Positions 1 through 6,751 of a stretch of DNA of 9,113 nt are shown piece by piece. The DNA is taken from assembly GCA_903907185.1 (NCBI GenBank), contig CAIVND010000143.1:1-9113 (forward strand), given 5' to 3'. Numbering within the stretch: the first letter of the stretch is position 1; each line of letters opens with the position of its first letter. Under the pieces are notes generated by a model. The model ran no database searches. It saw only the letters and a program-made list of their open reading frames with translations, and had not been told where the DNA came from. A program made the position numbers and the translations under genes. The stretch comes from an uncultured Acidimicrobiaceae bacterium. GTDB lineage: Bacteria > Actinomycetota > Acidimicrobiia > Acidimicrobiales > Bog-793.

Positions 1-759
1 GATCTGCCAAAAGACCCCCGCACTTATCGAAAATTTGCGACCGAGAACCGAAGTCTCGACGCGGCCCTTTCCAATATGAACGTGGCGATTGATGACAAGA
101 TCGGCCGCAAGCCGCGGAACCGCCTCGACGCGATTCTTTCCTGTGTCAAGCTCGATCACGTTGAATTTTCCATCGGCAGAGGAGAAGACGTCGAGCTCCT
201 CGACACCACGCCACTCCTCGCGCTCTACTCCGACCGCGTTAACGGCATGACTGACAAGTGGGCAGTGGTCGATGCGCACGAGGTCGTGAGAGCGATTACG
301 ACGAAGACCAACGTGACCGTCCACATCGACCCCGTAGCCGACGCGTGATCGCCACCCGAGGCCACCCTCATCTCCCACAACACCAACGACGTGTACATCG
401 AGATCAACACCTGCGAGTCGATGAAGTTGCTCTTTGATCCGTGATGCTTTGAACTTTCGCTGAGCATCGAGATCGATGTGTTGGTAGTCGCACCCTCCGC
501 ACTTTCCTGGTCCGGCGTGTGGGCAGGGTGGGTCAACACGGTCCGGCGAGGGGTCGATGATGTGGATGGCATCGGCGCGCAGGTAGGTTCTTGTCTCCTC
601 GGTAACGATGGCTCGAACGCGTTCTCCAGCGATTGCGTGGCGGACAAAGACCACTCGGCCGTCTGGTGCATGGCCGACAAATCCACCTCCCGCGGCCGGT
701 GATTCGACCGTCACCTCAATCTCTTTGTCCAGCAACTCTGGATGTTCTGCAGTGGTCAT
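1..759 (-). CDS. TRAM-domain 23S rRNA/tRNA uracil-5-methyltransferase (TrmA/RlmD family), 3' part missing
   Basis: Only the first 253 residues are present; the frame is still open at base 1. The family transfers a methyl group from SAM to C5 of a uridine in 23S rRNA or tRNA. Residues 8-68 fit a TRAM RNA-binding domain (SPAAGGGFVGHAPDGRVVFV). A cysteine block CPHAGPGKCGGCDYQH gives Cys79, Cys87 and Cys90, and Cys166 lies in DHCPLVS. This matches the four-cysteine 4Fe-4S layout of RumA/RlmD. The visible end, FWQ at 250-252, is where the SAM-binding methyltransferase domain normally starts, so the catalytic Cys and C-terminal domain lie outside. The ATG is 4 bases after the stop of the upstream aminotransferase (TAA-CGAG-ATG), with GGGA as a weak ribosome site, so the two are probably co-transcribed and coupled. 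Family assignment is firm. Which uridine is modified (RlmC, RlmD or TrmA role) cannot be decided here. Confidence 0.93.
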   Translation of the reverse strand, partial: MTTAEHPELLDKEIEVTVESPAAGGGFVGHAPDGRVVFVRHAIAGERVRAIVTEETRTYLRADAIHIIDPSPDRVDPPCPHAGPGKCGGCDYQHIDLDAQRKFKASRIKEQLHRLAGVDLDVHVVGVVGDEGGLGWRSRVGYGVDVDGHVGLRRNRSHDLVRIDHCPLVSHAVNAVGVEREEWRGVEELDVFSSADGKFNVIELDTGKNRVEAVPRLAADLVINRHVHIGKGRVETSVLGRKFSISAGVFWQI

Positions 760-763
760 CTCG

Positions 764-2134
764 TTATCCCGGGCTACAGATTGAGTTCTTACCGAGATCC
801 TCATCGGGTCGAGCAAATCCCTCCGGCCAGTACTCGCCGGTCACCGGGTCGCTGACGTAGTCGAACGAAGGTGTCCGATGTTGCACGATCTCCGAAAGTG
901 CACGAAGCAACTCCACAACCTCTTCGTGAGTGGTAGAGATCCCCGTGGAGGCGCGTACGGCACCAGGCAGAGATGAACGGATGTGGTTTCGCGCACCGTG
1001 TCGGAATCGATCAACCTCAGATGGTGACAGTCCGAGGAGACGGACGAGGTAGGGATGGGCGCAGAAGCAGCCATTGCGCACACCGATGCCAAATTCTGCA
1101 CTGAGACGTGCTGCGATGAGTGCGTGAGGCATCCCATCGACAACGAATGAGGCGACGGGCAGCGTATCGGTCTCAAGCGACGGTCCAAGAAGGGTGACAC
1201 CCGAGATGGACTTGATCCCGGAGCGCAACAGTGTGGCAAGCTCCTGGTCGTGTCGCAAAATCTCTTCGAAGCCGATCTCAAGGAGGCGACTCGCTGCTGC
1301 TCCGAGGGCGATGGCGCCGATAACGTTTGGAGAGCCAGCCTCCTCACGATCGGGAGGCTCACTCCAAACGACCTCGTCGAGGTCAACGAGTTCAACCGCT
1401 CCGCCACCCGCAAGGAAGGGGTCGCCCTCTCGGAAGAACTCTCTCGGACCAATGAGAACTCCAGCACCGTAGGGCGCGTACATCTTGTGTCCACTAAAGA
1501 CGATGAAGTCCGCCTGTGCTGGGAGCGGTCGGTGCGGCGCGAGTTGTGCCGCGTCGACAAGGACCGGAACGTCATGGCGGTGTGCTGCCTCGATGATCGC
1601 CTCAAGTGGCGGCAGCCATCCAGAGACGTTCGATGCTCCCGTGATTGTGAGGAGCTTTGGCTTCGGTGACTCCGCAAGTGCTCTCGTGACATCCTCGGCG
1701 GAGAAGGTGCCATCGGCTCTGCACTCAACGAATCGCCTGGTGGCTACTCGGCCCCAGGGAAGGAGGTTGGCATGGTGTTCAACCACGGTAGTGACAACGA
1801 CGTCGTCCGAAGAGAATCGCATGCGGTAGGCGAGCTGGTTAATCGCCTCTGTTGTATTGCGACAGAACACCGCGATGTCATCCCTGCCAGCGCGGTTGGC
1901 AAATCTCAGAACTGATTCGCGCGCTTGCTCGTAGGCTTGAGTTGAACGTTGCGACTTGAACCCGGTGCCTCGGTGCACGCTTGAGTACCACGGCAGAAAA
2001 TCGGTGACCGCATCGGAAACTTCGACGAGTGCGGAGGTTGAGGCTGCTGCATCAAGGTTGACATACGGCCGGTCGATGCCATCGACACAGGGAACAAAGA
2101 GGTCATTGCCTACCAGTTTGATACCGAATGCCAT
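764..2134 (-). CDS. class V aminotransferase, cysteine-desulfurase-like (SufS/NifS/Mo-cofactor-sulfurase superfamily)
   Basis: A 456-residue PLP enzyme of fold type I. His120 (VEHHANLLPW) should stack on the PLP ring. Asp194 and Gln197 (VDAAQLAPH) contact the cofactor, and Lys217 in SGHKMYAPYGAG is the Schiff-base lysine. GVRNGCFCAHPY at 352-362 places Cys358 where SufS has its persulfide cysteine, with an extra Cys356 two residues before. The expected reaction is removal of sulfur from cysteine as an enzyme persulfide, but other class V reactions remain possible. It is about 40-50 residues longer than typical SufS (about 406 in E. coli), mainly through a C-terminal tail around 424-456 (FDYVSDPVTGEYWPEGFARP) of unknown role. 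The ATG is preceded by GGAAGG at a 5-base spacing, which supports this start. No SufBCD or scaffold gene is nearby. It is the first gene of a two-gene unit with the RNA methyltransferase and is divergent from ahcY. Confidence 0.9.
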   Translation of the reverse strand: MAFGIKLVGNDLFVPCVDGIDRPYVNLDAAASTSALVEVSDAVTDFLPWYSSVHRGTGFKSQRSTQAYEQARESVLRFANRAGRDDIAVFCRNTTEAINQLAYRMRFSSDDVVVTTVVEHHANLLPWGRVATRRFVECRADGTFSAEDVTRALAESPKPKLLTITGASNVSGWLPPLEAIIEAAHRHDVPVLVDAAQLAPHRPLPAQADFIVFSGHKMYAPYGAGVLIGPREFFREGDPFLAGGGAVELVDLDEVVWSEPPDREEAGSPNVIGAIALGAAASRLLEIGFEEILRHDQELATLLRSGIKSISGVTLLGPSLETDTLPVASFVVDGMPHALIAARLSAEFGIGVRNGCFCAHPYLVRLLGLSPSEVDRFRHGARNHIRSSLPGAVRASTGISTTHEEVVELLRALSEIVQHRTPSFDYVSDPVTGEYWPEGFARPDEDLGKNSICSPG

Positions 2135-2209
2135 GTGAACCTTCCGGGGAGGTGCTCCATCGTAGCCCTAGTCAAAGAATTGGCGGTAGCTGGCTCATGA
2201 GGAGGTCGA

Positions 2210-2257
2210 ATGGCTATGAGCATGGTCCACGGCGGTGGGTCGGCCCTCTATAGTTGA
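2210..2257 (+). CDS. putative Met-rich leader peptide upstream of ahcY
   Basis: A 15-codon reading frame, MAMSMVHGGGSALYS, ends in TGA, with an in-frame TGA just upstream at 2198-2200. A full AGGAGG (2200-2205) lies 4 bases before the first ATG and 10 bases before a second in-frame ATG at 2216. Three of the first five codons are Met. It lies 150 bases upstream of ahcY, a gene of the methionine/SAM cycle, which makes a regulatory leader peptide imaginable. The case rests only on the ribosome site, composition and position. A short ORF this size can occur by chance, and a promoter at TATAGT (2249) would leave it untranscribed. Confidence 0.3.
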   Translation: MAMSMVHGGGSALYS

Positions 2258-2310
2258 TCGAAGGGAGCACGGACCGAGGGATTGTTGCCCTTTACCCTGT
2301 GCTTTGGAGA

Positions 2311-2324
2311 TCGCGAGCCCGCGA
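2311..2324 (+). promoter_or_regulatory. small hairpin in ahcY leader
   Basis: TCGCG-AGCC-CGCGA forms a perfect 5-bp stem with a four-base loop. There is no T-run after it, so it is not an intrinsic terminator on its own. It could be part of a larger leader fold with the hairpin at 2343-2369. A stem this short can arise by chance. Confidence 0.25.
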
Positions 2325-2342
2325 ACCTACCTACTGCAATGT

Positions 2343-2369
2343 GGTTGTGGCCATCACGGTGCCGCGACC
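2343..2369 (+). promoter_or_regulatory. 9-bp hairpin in ahcY leader
   Basis: GGTTGTGGC (2343-2351) can pair fully with GCCGCGACC (2361-2369) in RNA, using two G-U pairs, around a 9-base loop. It ends 38 bases before the ahcY start codon and 27 bases before the AGGAG ribosome site, which it leaves free. The G-U pairs mean the stem is stronger on the plus strand, as expected for a leader RNA of ahcY. No U-run follows. The function is unknown. Confidence 0.3.
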
Positions 2370-2407
2370 TATCCCAAACCCACGCAGAGAGAATGTAGGA
2401 GAACAAG

Positions 2408-3847
2408 ATGGCAGTTGTCACAGATTTTAAGGTTGCGGACCTTTCGCTCGCAGCATTTGGTCGCAAGGAGATTGACCTCGCAGAGAATGAGATGCCGGGT
2501 CTGATGGCGATGCGGACAGAGTTTGGTAAGTCAAAGCCGCTCAAGGGTGCACGGATCACTGGGTCGTTGCATATGACCATTCAGACTGCAGTTCTCATCG
2601 AGACCCTTGTGGCATTAGGTGCCGAGGTCCGTTGGGCGAGTTGCAACATCTTCTCGACACAGGACCACGCCGCGGCCGCGATCGTGGTGGGAAAGGGTAC
2701 GCAAGAGGCACCCTCAGGAGTCCCTGTCTATGCATGGAAGGGCGAGTCACTTGACGAGTATTGGTGGTGCACTGAACAGGCGATGAGCTGGCCGAACAAC
2801 GCTGGGCCAAACATGATTCTCGATGATGGTGGTGACGCAACCATGCTGGTGCACAAGGGTGTCGAGTTCGAGCGCGCAGGTGTCGTTCCAGATCCTGCAA
2901 CGGCCGACTCGGAGGAATATGCCGTCGTACTTGGCCTGTTGACCCGTTCGCTCGCGCAAGATGCTGGTCGATGGACCAAGATCTCTGAGGAGATCATGGG
3001 CGTTACCGAAGAGACAACGACCGGTGTCCACCGCCTCTATGAGATGTTTCACGCTGGGGAGCTCCTCTTTCCTGCGATCAACGTCAACGACTCCGTCACG
3101 AAGTCGAAGTTTGACAACCTCTATGGCTGTCGTCACTCGCTAATCGATGGCATCAACCGCGCGACCGATGTGATGATCGGTGGAAAGGTCGCCCTCGTCG
3201 TTGGTTTCGGTGATGTGGGCAAGGGATGTGCCGATTCCCTTCGCGGCCAGGGAGCCCGGGTCATTATCGCGGAGATCGATCCGATCTGTGCACTCCAAGC
3301 AGCGATGGAGGGCTACGAGGTCAAAACGATTAATTCGGTTGTCGGACTCGTCGACATCTTCGTCACCGCGACCGGCAATGTTGACATTCTTACGGTCGAA
3401 CACATGGCGAAGATGAAGAATCAGGCGATCGTTGGGAACATCGGACACTTCGATAATGAGATCGATATGGCTGGTCTTACCGCGTTTCCGGGTATCGAAC
3501 GTGTGAACATCAAGCCGCAGGTCGACAAGTGGATCTTTCCCGACGGCCACGCGATCATTGTGCTCTCTGAGGGACGGCTGTTGAACCTCGGAAATGCAAC
3601 TGGTCACCCGAGCTTTGTGATGTCGAACTCGTTCACCAATCAGACGATCGCGCAGATTGAGCTGTTCACCAAGCTCGACGAGTATCCCGTTGGTGTCTAC
3701 GTGCTACCGAAGCACCTCGATGAGAAGGTGGCCCGTCTACACCTCGACGCCCTTGGCGTTGAGTTGACAAGACTGTCAGAGCGCCAAGCGGCCTATATCG
3801 GCGTCTCCGTCGATGGGCCATACAAGCCGGAGATGTATCGATACTGA
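2408..3847 (+). CDS. ahcY: adenosylhomocysteinase (S-adenosyl-L-homocysteine hydrolase)
   Basis: A cytosolic NAD-dependent enzyme that splits S-adenosylhomocysteine into homocysteine and adenosine, relieving product inhibition of SAM methyltransferases. At 479 residues it is the usual bacterial long form, with the extra segment around 150-195 absent from the shorter animal enzyme. Substrate and catalytic residues are all present: His55 (GSLHMTIQT), Asp139, Glu202 (TEETTTG), Lys232, Asp236, Asn237 and Cys241 (TKSKFDNLYGC), His346 (NIGHFDNE) and His400 (GHPSFVMSNSF). The NAD-binding loop is GFGDVGKG at 266-273. The C-terminus KPEMYRY (Lys473, Tyr477) is the conserved tail that reaches the neighbouring subunit's NAD site. 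AGGAG at 2397-2401 lies six bases before the ATG, fixing the start. It is a single-gene unit, divergent from the aminotransferase and convergent with the molybdenum hydroxylase operon. No metE, metH or metK is in view. Confidence 0.98.
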   Translation: MAVVTDFKVADLSLAAFGRKEIDLAENEMPGLMAMRTEFGKSKPLKGARITGSLHMTIQTAVLIETLVALGAEVRWASCNIFSTQDHAAAAIVVGKGTQEAPSGVPVYAWKGESLDEYWWCTEQAMSWPNNAGPNMILDDGGDATMLVHKGVEFERAGVVPDPATADSEEYAVVLGLLTRSLAQDAGRWTKISEEIMGVTEETTTGVHRLYEMFHAGELLFPAINVNDSVTKSKFDNLYGCRHSLIDGINRATDVMIGGKVALVVGFGDVGKGCADSLRGQGARVIIAEIDPICALQAAMEGYEVKTINSVVGLVDIFVTATGNVDILTVEHMAKMKNQAIVGNIGHFDNEIDMAGLTAFPGIERVNIKPQVDKWIFPDGHAIIVLSEGRLLNLGNATGHPSFVMSNSFTNQTIAQIELFTKLDEYPVGVYVLPKHLDEKVARLHLDALGVELTRLSERQAAYIGVSVDGPYKPEMYRY

Positions 3848-3855
3848 CGCTGTTC

Positions 3856-3878
3856 TGCGACCGGCCGATGAGGTCGCA
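3856..3878. terminator. candidate bidirectional terminator hairpin between convergent genes
   Basis: TGCGACC (3856-3862) and GGTCGCA (3872-3878) form a perfect 7-bp inverted repeat with a 9-base loop. It sits in the 55-bp gap between the stops of ahcY (plus) and the molybdenum hydroxylase large subunit (minus), where a shared terminator is expected. There is no T-run on either side, so it is not a classical intrinsic terminator. It may serve as a weak or factor-assisted one, or as an mRNA 3'-end stabiliser. Confidence 0.35.
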
Positions 3879-3902
3879 ACGACCCAACAGATAACGATCC
3901 AG

Positions 3903-6251
3903 TTAATCAAGTACACCAAGCGCGTCAAGGACGCGCATTGGAGTAATCGGTAAACGGTTGAACCGCGCGCCAAAGGGTCGAAGTGCATCTTCTACCGCGT
4001 TCGCAATCGCCGCAGGAGTAGGAATTGTTCCCGACTCTCCTACGCCCTTTACTCCAAGCGGGTTGAGCGGACTTGGTGTCTCTTGGTCGACGAGCTCAGG
4101 GGTGACGAGTTCGAGCGCGCCAGGAAGCGCGTAGTCAAGGTAACTGACGGTCTGTGGTTGCCCGCTCTCGTCGAAGTGCATCTCTTCGTAGAGGGCGTTC
4201 CCAACTCCATGGGCAAACCCCCCGTACACCTGTCCGTCGACGAGCAGCGGGTTCAGTACGGTTCCACAGTCGTGAACGAGTACCGATCGGAGCAGTTCGA
4301 CCATACCCGTCTCCGGATCGACCTCGACGACGCAGATATTGATGGAACTTGAGTAGGCAGCTCGCTCAGGGGTGAAGTAGGCGGTCCGTTCAAGACCCAC
4401 CGGCGAACCAGGCTTTACCGCAATACCGTGGCGCCCAACGTTAAAGGCACGGGTGATCTCAAGCAGCGACATGGTGCGTTCGGGATCGTCAACTACGAAC
4501 GCCCCAGTTCCAGAGAGCTCGATCTGATCGACTGGAACCCCGAGAAGCATCGACGCAGCTTTGACAAGGTCGCCCTTCAGTTGGGTACAGGCATCGACAA
4601 CGGCGGGCGCAGCGTTCGCTGTGACCCGAGAGCCAAAGGTGCCTTGGCCGAAGGGGATATTTCCCGTATCACCATGGCGGACGTCGATCACATCCATATC
4701 AAGGTTGAGTGCGTCCGCCGCCAGCTGCGCGTAGACCGTTTGATAGCCCTGGCCCTGGGGGGCCGCGGCCAAAGTGAGCATGATCCTTCCAAAGTTCGTG
4801 AGGCGGACACGTGCTCCCTCATAGGGCCCAAGTCCGGTTCCCTCTACGCACATCCCGATACCGACGCCAAGGAATCGGCCCTCCTTGCGCTCTCGGATCT
4901 GTCGATCACGAAATGCACTGAGGTCGATTCGACTCTCTGCCTTTTCGAGCAGTCCGGGGTAGTTCCCGCTGTCGTAGGTCAGGGGGCTTCCATCTCGAAA
5001 GAGGAGACCAACCGCGTAGGGGAACTCATCGGCTTGAATCAAGTTTCTCCGGCGAACCTCCTCCGGCGCGATGCCAAGGTGCTCAGCGATGCGGTCCATC
5101 ATGCGTTCCATGACATAGACAGCTTGCGGTCTGCCGGCTCCTCGTAGCGAACTCGTTGGGACCATGTTGGTGTAGCAGGAGAACAGTTCAGAGTGAATAT
5201 TGGCGATCTTGTAGGGTCCAGGTAGGGTCGACATGGTGATTGAGGGAACCTGTAGACCAAGACAGTACGCACCCTGGTCATGTTCGAAGATGTCTTTGAT
5301 CACGATGAGCTTGCCCTCATCATCAAAGCCAACGGACATTCGGTGCGTCTGGGTTCGCTCGGGTGCCGAGGAGACAAAGTTCTCCCAGCGGTCTTCGATC
5401 CACTTGATTGGACGTCCAAGCTTCTTCGCGAGAAAGGGGATGAGGACCTCCTCACCATAAAACTGTGCCTTTGGTCCAAACCCTCCACCGACGTCCTCTG
5501 GTGCGATGACCCGGATCTGATCTTCGGTCATCTCGTAGAAAACAGCGAGCATCTGGCGGGCATAGTGCGGTGCCTGTGTTGCGTCCCAGACGGTGAGTTC
5601 GCCAGCAACCTCGTCAAATCGCGCAGCGACGGCGCGGCCCTCCATGGAGTGACCTCCACCCCGAGAGATCACGAAGGTCTCCGAGAGCACATGCGGGGCA
5701 CTTAAAAGTGCCCCATCGGGGTCACCGGCCTTTTGGGTGATGTGCACACAGACGTTGTCGGGTGCGTCGAGGTGCGCGATCGGTCCATCCTTGTCGAGTG
5801 CCGACGCAGTTGAGGCGACAACCGGCAACGGTTCGTAGTCGACGATGACGAGGTCAACAGCATCTTCAGCGATGCGTCGGTTCTCCGCGACGACCACGGC
5901 GATGATCTCGCCCACATAGCAGGCCTCATCGAGGACGATGGGGAACCGGACCCGGTGGCTCATATCGGGATGGACAACTTTTGGCGGAAGGTTTTGGAGG
6001 AGCTCCTCGAGATCACCGGCGGTGTAGACCCCGGCAACTCCTGGAAGATCGATGGCGCCGCTGACATCGATCGATCGGACACGAGCATGGGCAACGGTGC
6101 TCCGCACGATTGCCGCTTCAAGAAACTCCGAGAAGTTGAGGTCATCGAGGAACTTTCCCTCTCCGGTGAGCAGGCGACGGTCCTCACGACGCTTGACCCC
6201 TGTTCCCGTGACGGTCTTGTGACCGCTCGAGATCGTTGTTGTGTCGGTCAT
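3903..6251 (-). CDS. molybdopterin-binding large subunit of a xanthine dehydrogenase/form II CO dehydrogenase-like hydroxylase (CoxL-like)
   Basis: The 782-residue catalytic subunit, which should carry the Mo-molybdopterin cofactor and hydroxylate a carbon with water. The N-terminal hammerhead domain starts near GVKRREDRRLLTGEGKF (18-34). EDVGGGFGPK (252-261) is a cofactor-binding glycine loop. SLRGAGR (368-374) is the active-site loop; form I CO dehydrogenase has a CSFR-type sequence with a Cys ligand to copper, so this is the form II or aldehyde-oxidase-like type. GVGESG near the C-terminus gives Glu739, the conserved base. I chose the ATG at 6251 because it overlaps the small-subunit stop as ATGA and begins just before the conserved domain. 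An in-frame ATG at 6317 would add 22 basic residues inside the small-subunit gene and looks spurious. It is the last gene of the operon. The substrate cannot be named from sequence. Confidence 0.93.
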   Translation of the reverse strand: MTDTTTISSGHKTVTGTGVKRREDRRLLTGEGKFLDDLNFSEFLEAAIVRSTVAHARVRSIDVSGAIDLPGVAGVYTAGDLEELLQNLPPKVVHPDMSHRVRFPIVLDEACYVGEIIAVVVAENRRIAEDAVDLVIVDYEPLPVVASTASALDKDGPIAHLDAPDNVCVHITQKAGDPDGALLSAPHVLSETFVISRGGGHSMEGRAVAARFDEVAGELTVWDATQAPHYARQMLAVFYEMTEDQIRVIAPEDVGGGFGPKAQFYGEEVLIPFLAKKLGRPIKWIEDRWENFVSSAPERTQTHRMSVGFDDEGKLIVIKDIFEHDQGAYCLGLQVPSITMSTLPGPYKIANIHSELFSCYTNMVPTSSLRGAGRPQAVYVMERMMDRIAEHLGIAPEEVRRRNLIQADEFPYAVGLLFRDGSPLTYDSGNYPGLLEKAESRIDLSAFRDRQIRERKEGRFLGVGIGMCVEGTGLGPYEGARVRLTNFGRIMLTLAAAPQGQGYQTVYAQLAADALNLDMDVIDVRHGDTGNIPFGQGTFGSRVTANAAPAVVDACTQLKGDLVKAASMLLGVPVDQIELSGTGAFVVDDPERTMSLLEITRAFNVGRHGIAVKPGSPVGLERTAYFTPERAAYSSSINICVVEVDPETGMVELLRSVLVHDCGTVLNPLLVDGQVYGGFAHGVGNALYEEMHFDESGQPQTVSYLDYALPGALELVTPELVDQETPSPLNPLGVKGVGESGTIPTPAAIANAVEDALRPFGARFNRLPITPMRVLDALGVLD

Positions 6252-6751
6252 TGTGTTGTTGACTCCCCATCTCCGACTGCGAGAAGTGCCTTGACCATTC
6301 CGGCGTAGCCCGTGCATCGACAGATATTTCCACTGAGCGCCTCGCGTGCCTCTTGGTCGTTCGTGACCTGATGTTCACGCAGATGCGCGGTGAGTGACAT
6401 GAGAAAACCAGAGGTACAAAAGCCACACTGCAGGGCGTGCTCTTCATGAAAGGCCTGCTGCAACCGACTCAGTTGACCATCAACGCAAAGCGACTCGACC
6501 GTCTCGACAGTTGATCCATTGAGCTGGACTGCAAACATGAGACAGGACCGAACCGCTACGCCGTCGACGATCACCGTGCAGGCACCACAGCTTCCCTGTT
6601 CGCAGCCGAGATGCGTACCGGTGAGCCGGAGTTCGTGACGGAGAAAGTCGGCGAGGCTGATCCGGCTGTCGAGGACGCTGTCAACGTCTTTTCCATTTAC
6701 CGTCAGGTGCAGTGGATGAAGATCGGTTGTGATCTGTTCTTGCTCAGTCAT
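6248..6751 (-). CDS. 2Fe-2S small subunit of the molybdenum hydroxylase (CoxS-like)
   Basis: A 167-residue electron-transfer subunit with two [2Fe-2S] clusters that pass electrons from molybdenum to FAD. The N-terminal plant-ferredoxin-like domain has Cys50, Cys55, Cys58 and Cys70 (GCEQGSCGACTV...SCL). The C-terminal four-helix domain has Cys109, Cys112, Cys144 and Cys146 (QCGFCTSG and GNICRCTGY). All eight ligands are intact and the length is normal for the family. The start at 6751 is preferred because AGGGAG lies five bases upstream. An in-frame ATG at 6769 would add six residues and has less support. It overlaps the end of the FAD-subunit gene by 8 bases and the start of the large-subunit gene by 4 (ATGA), so the three are probably made in step. 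Confidence 0.95.
   Translation of the reverse strand: MTEQEQITTDLHPLHLTVNGKDVDSVLDSRISLADFLRHELRLTGTHLGCEQGSCGACTVIVDGVAVRSCLMFAVQLNGSTVETVESLCVDGQLSRLQQAFHEEHALQCGFCTSGFLMSLTAHLREHQVTNDQEAREALSGNICRCTGYAGMVKALLAVGDGESTTQ

Larger units (their letters stand above)
2135..2407. other. divergent intergenic region / ahcY 5' leader
   Basis: This 273-bp stretch separates the starts of the class V aminotransferase (minus) and ahcY (plus), so it must hold promoters for both. No convincing -35/-10 pair is visible on either strand. TATAGT at 2249-2254 resembles a plus-strand -10, but its -35 position (TCCACG) is poor. TTGACT on the minus strand (2175-2170) lacks a -10 at the right distance. The region contains a small upstream ORF (2210-2257) and two hairpins (2311-2324 and 2343-2369), listed separately. 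The consensus blocks of the SAH and SAM-I/SAM-IV riboswitches were looked for by eye and not found. Confidence 0.6.

Noticed and set aside
225..686. Open frame of 153 codons on the minus strand, and plus-strand frames at 76-348 and 478-702
   Set aside because: The genuine gene here is the edge-truncated TrmA/RlmD-family frame (759 to 1, minus), which shows the TRAM domain and the 4Fe-4S cysteines. The others have no recognisable features.
841..1728. Open frame of 295 codons on the minus strand
   Set aside because: It overlaps the class V aminotransferase in another frame, and its product is low-complexity Ser/Arg-rich with no motifs. The aminotransferase has all expected residues, so this is a shadow.
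2249..2254. TATAGT as the -10 of an ahcY promoter
   Set aside because: The element 17 bases upstream is TCCACG, a poor -35, and no extended -10 TGn is present. It is too weak to list as a promoter.
2135..2407. SAH or SAM riboswitch before ahcY
   Set aside because: The SAH consensus (GAGGAGCGCUGC... with GCCAGGCUCG) is absent. GGCGGTGGG at 2231-2239 only loosely recalls part of SAM-IV, without the GGCAACC core.
4428..5147. Open frame of 239 codons on the plus strand opposite the Mo-subunit gene
   Set aside because: It lies wholly within a well-supported gene on the other strand and its translation resembles no family. It is a codon-bias shadow.
6252..6317. Longer start (6317) for the Mo-binding large subunit
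   Set aside because: It would add 22 basic residues encoded inside the 2Fe-2S subunit gene. The ATG at 6251 forms a normal ATGA overlap and sits at the family's usual N-terminus.
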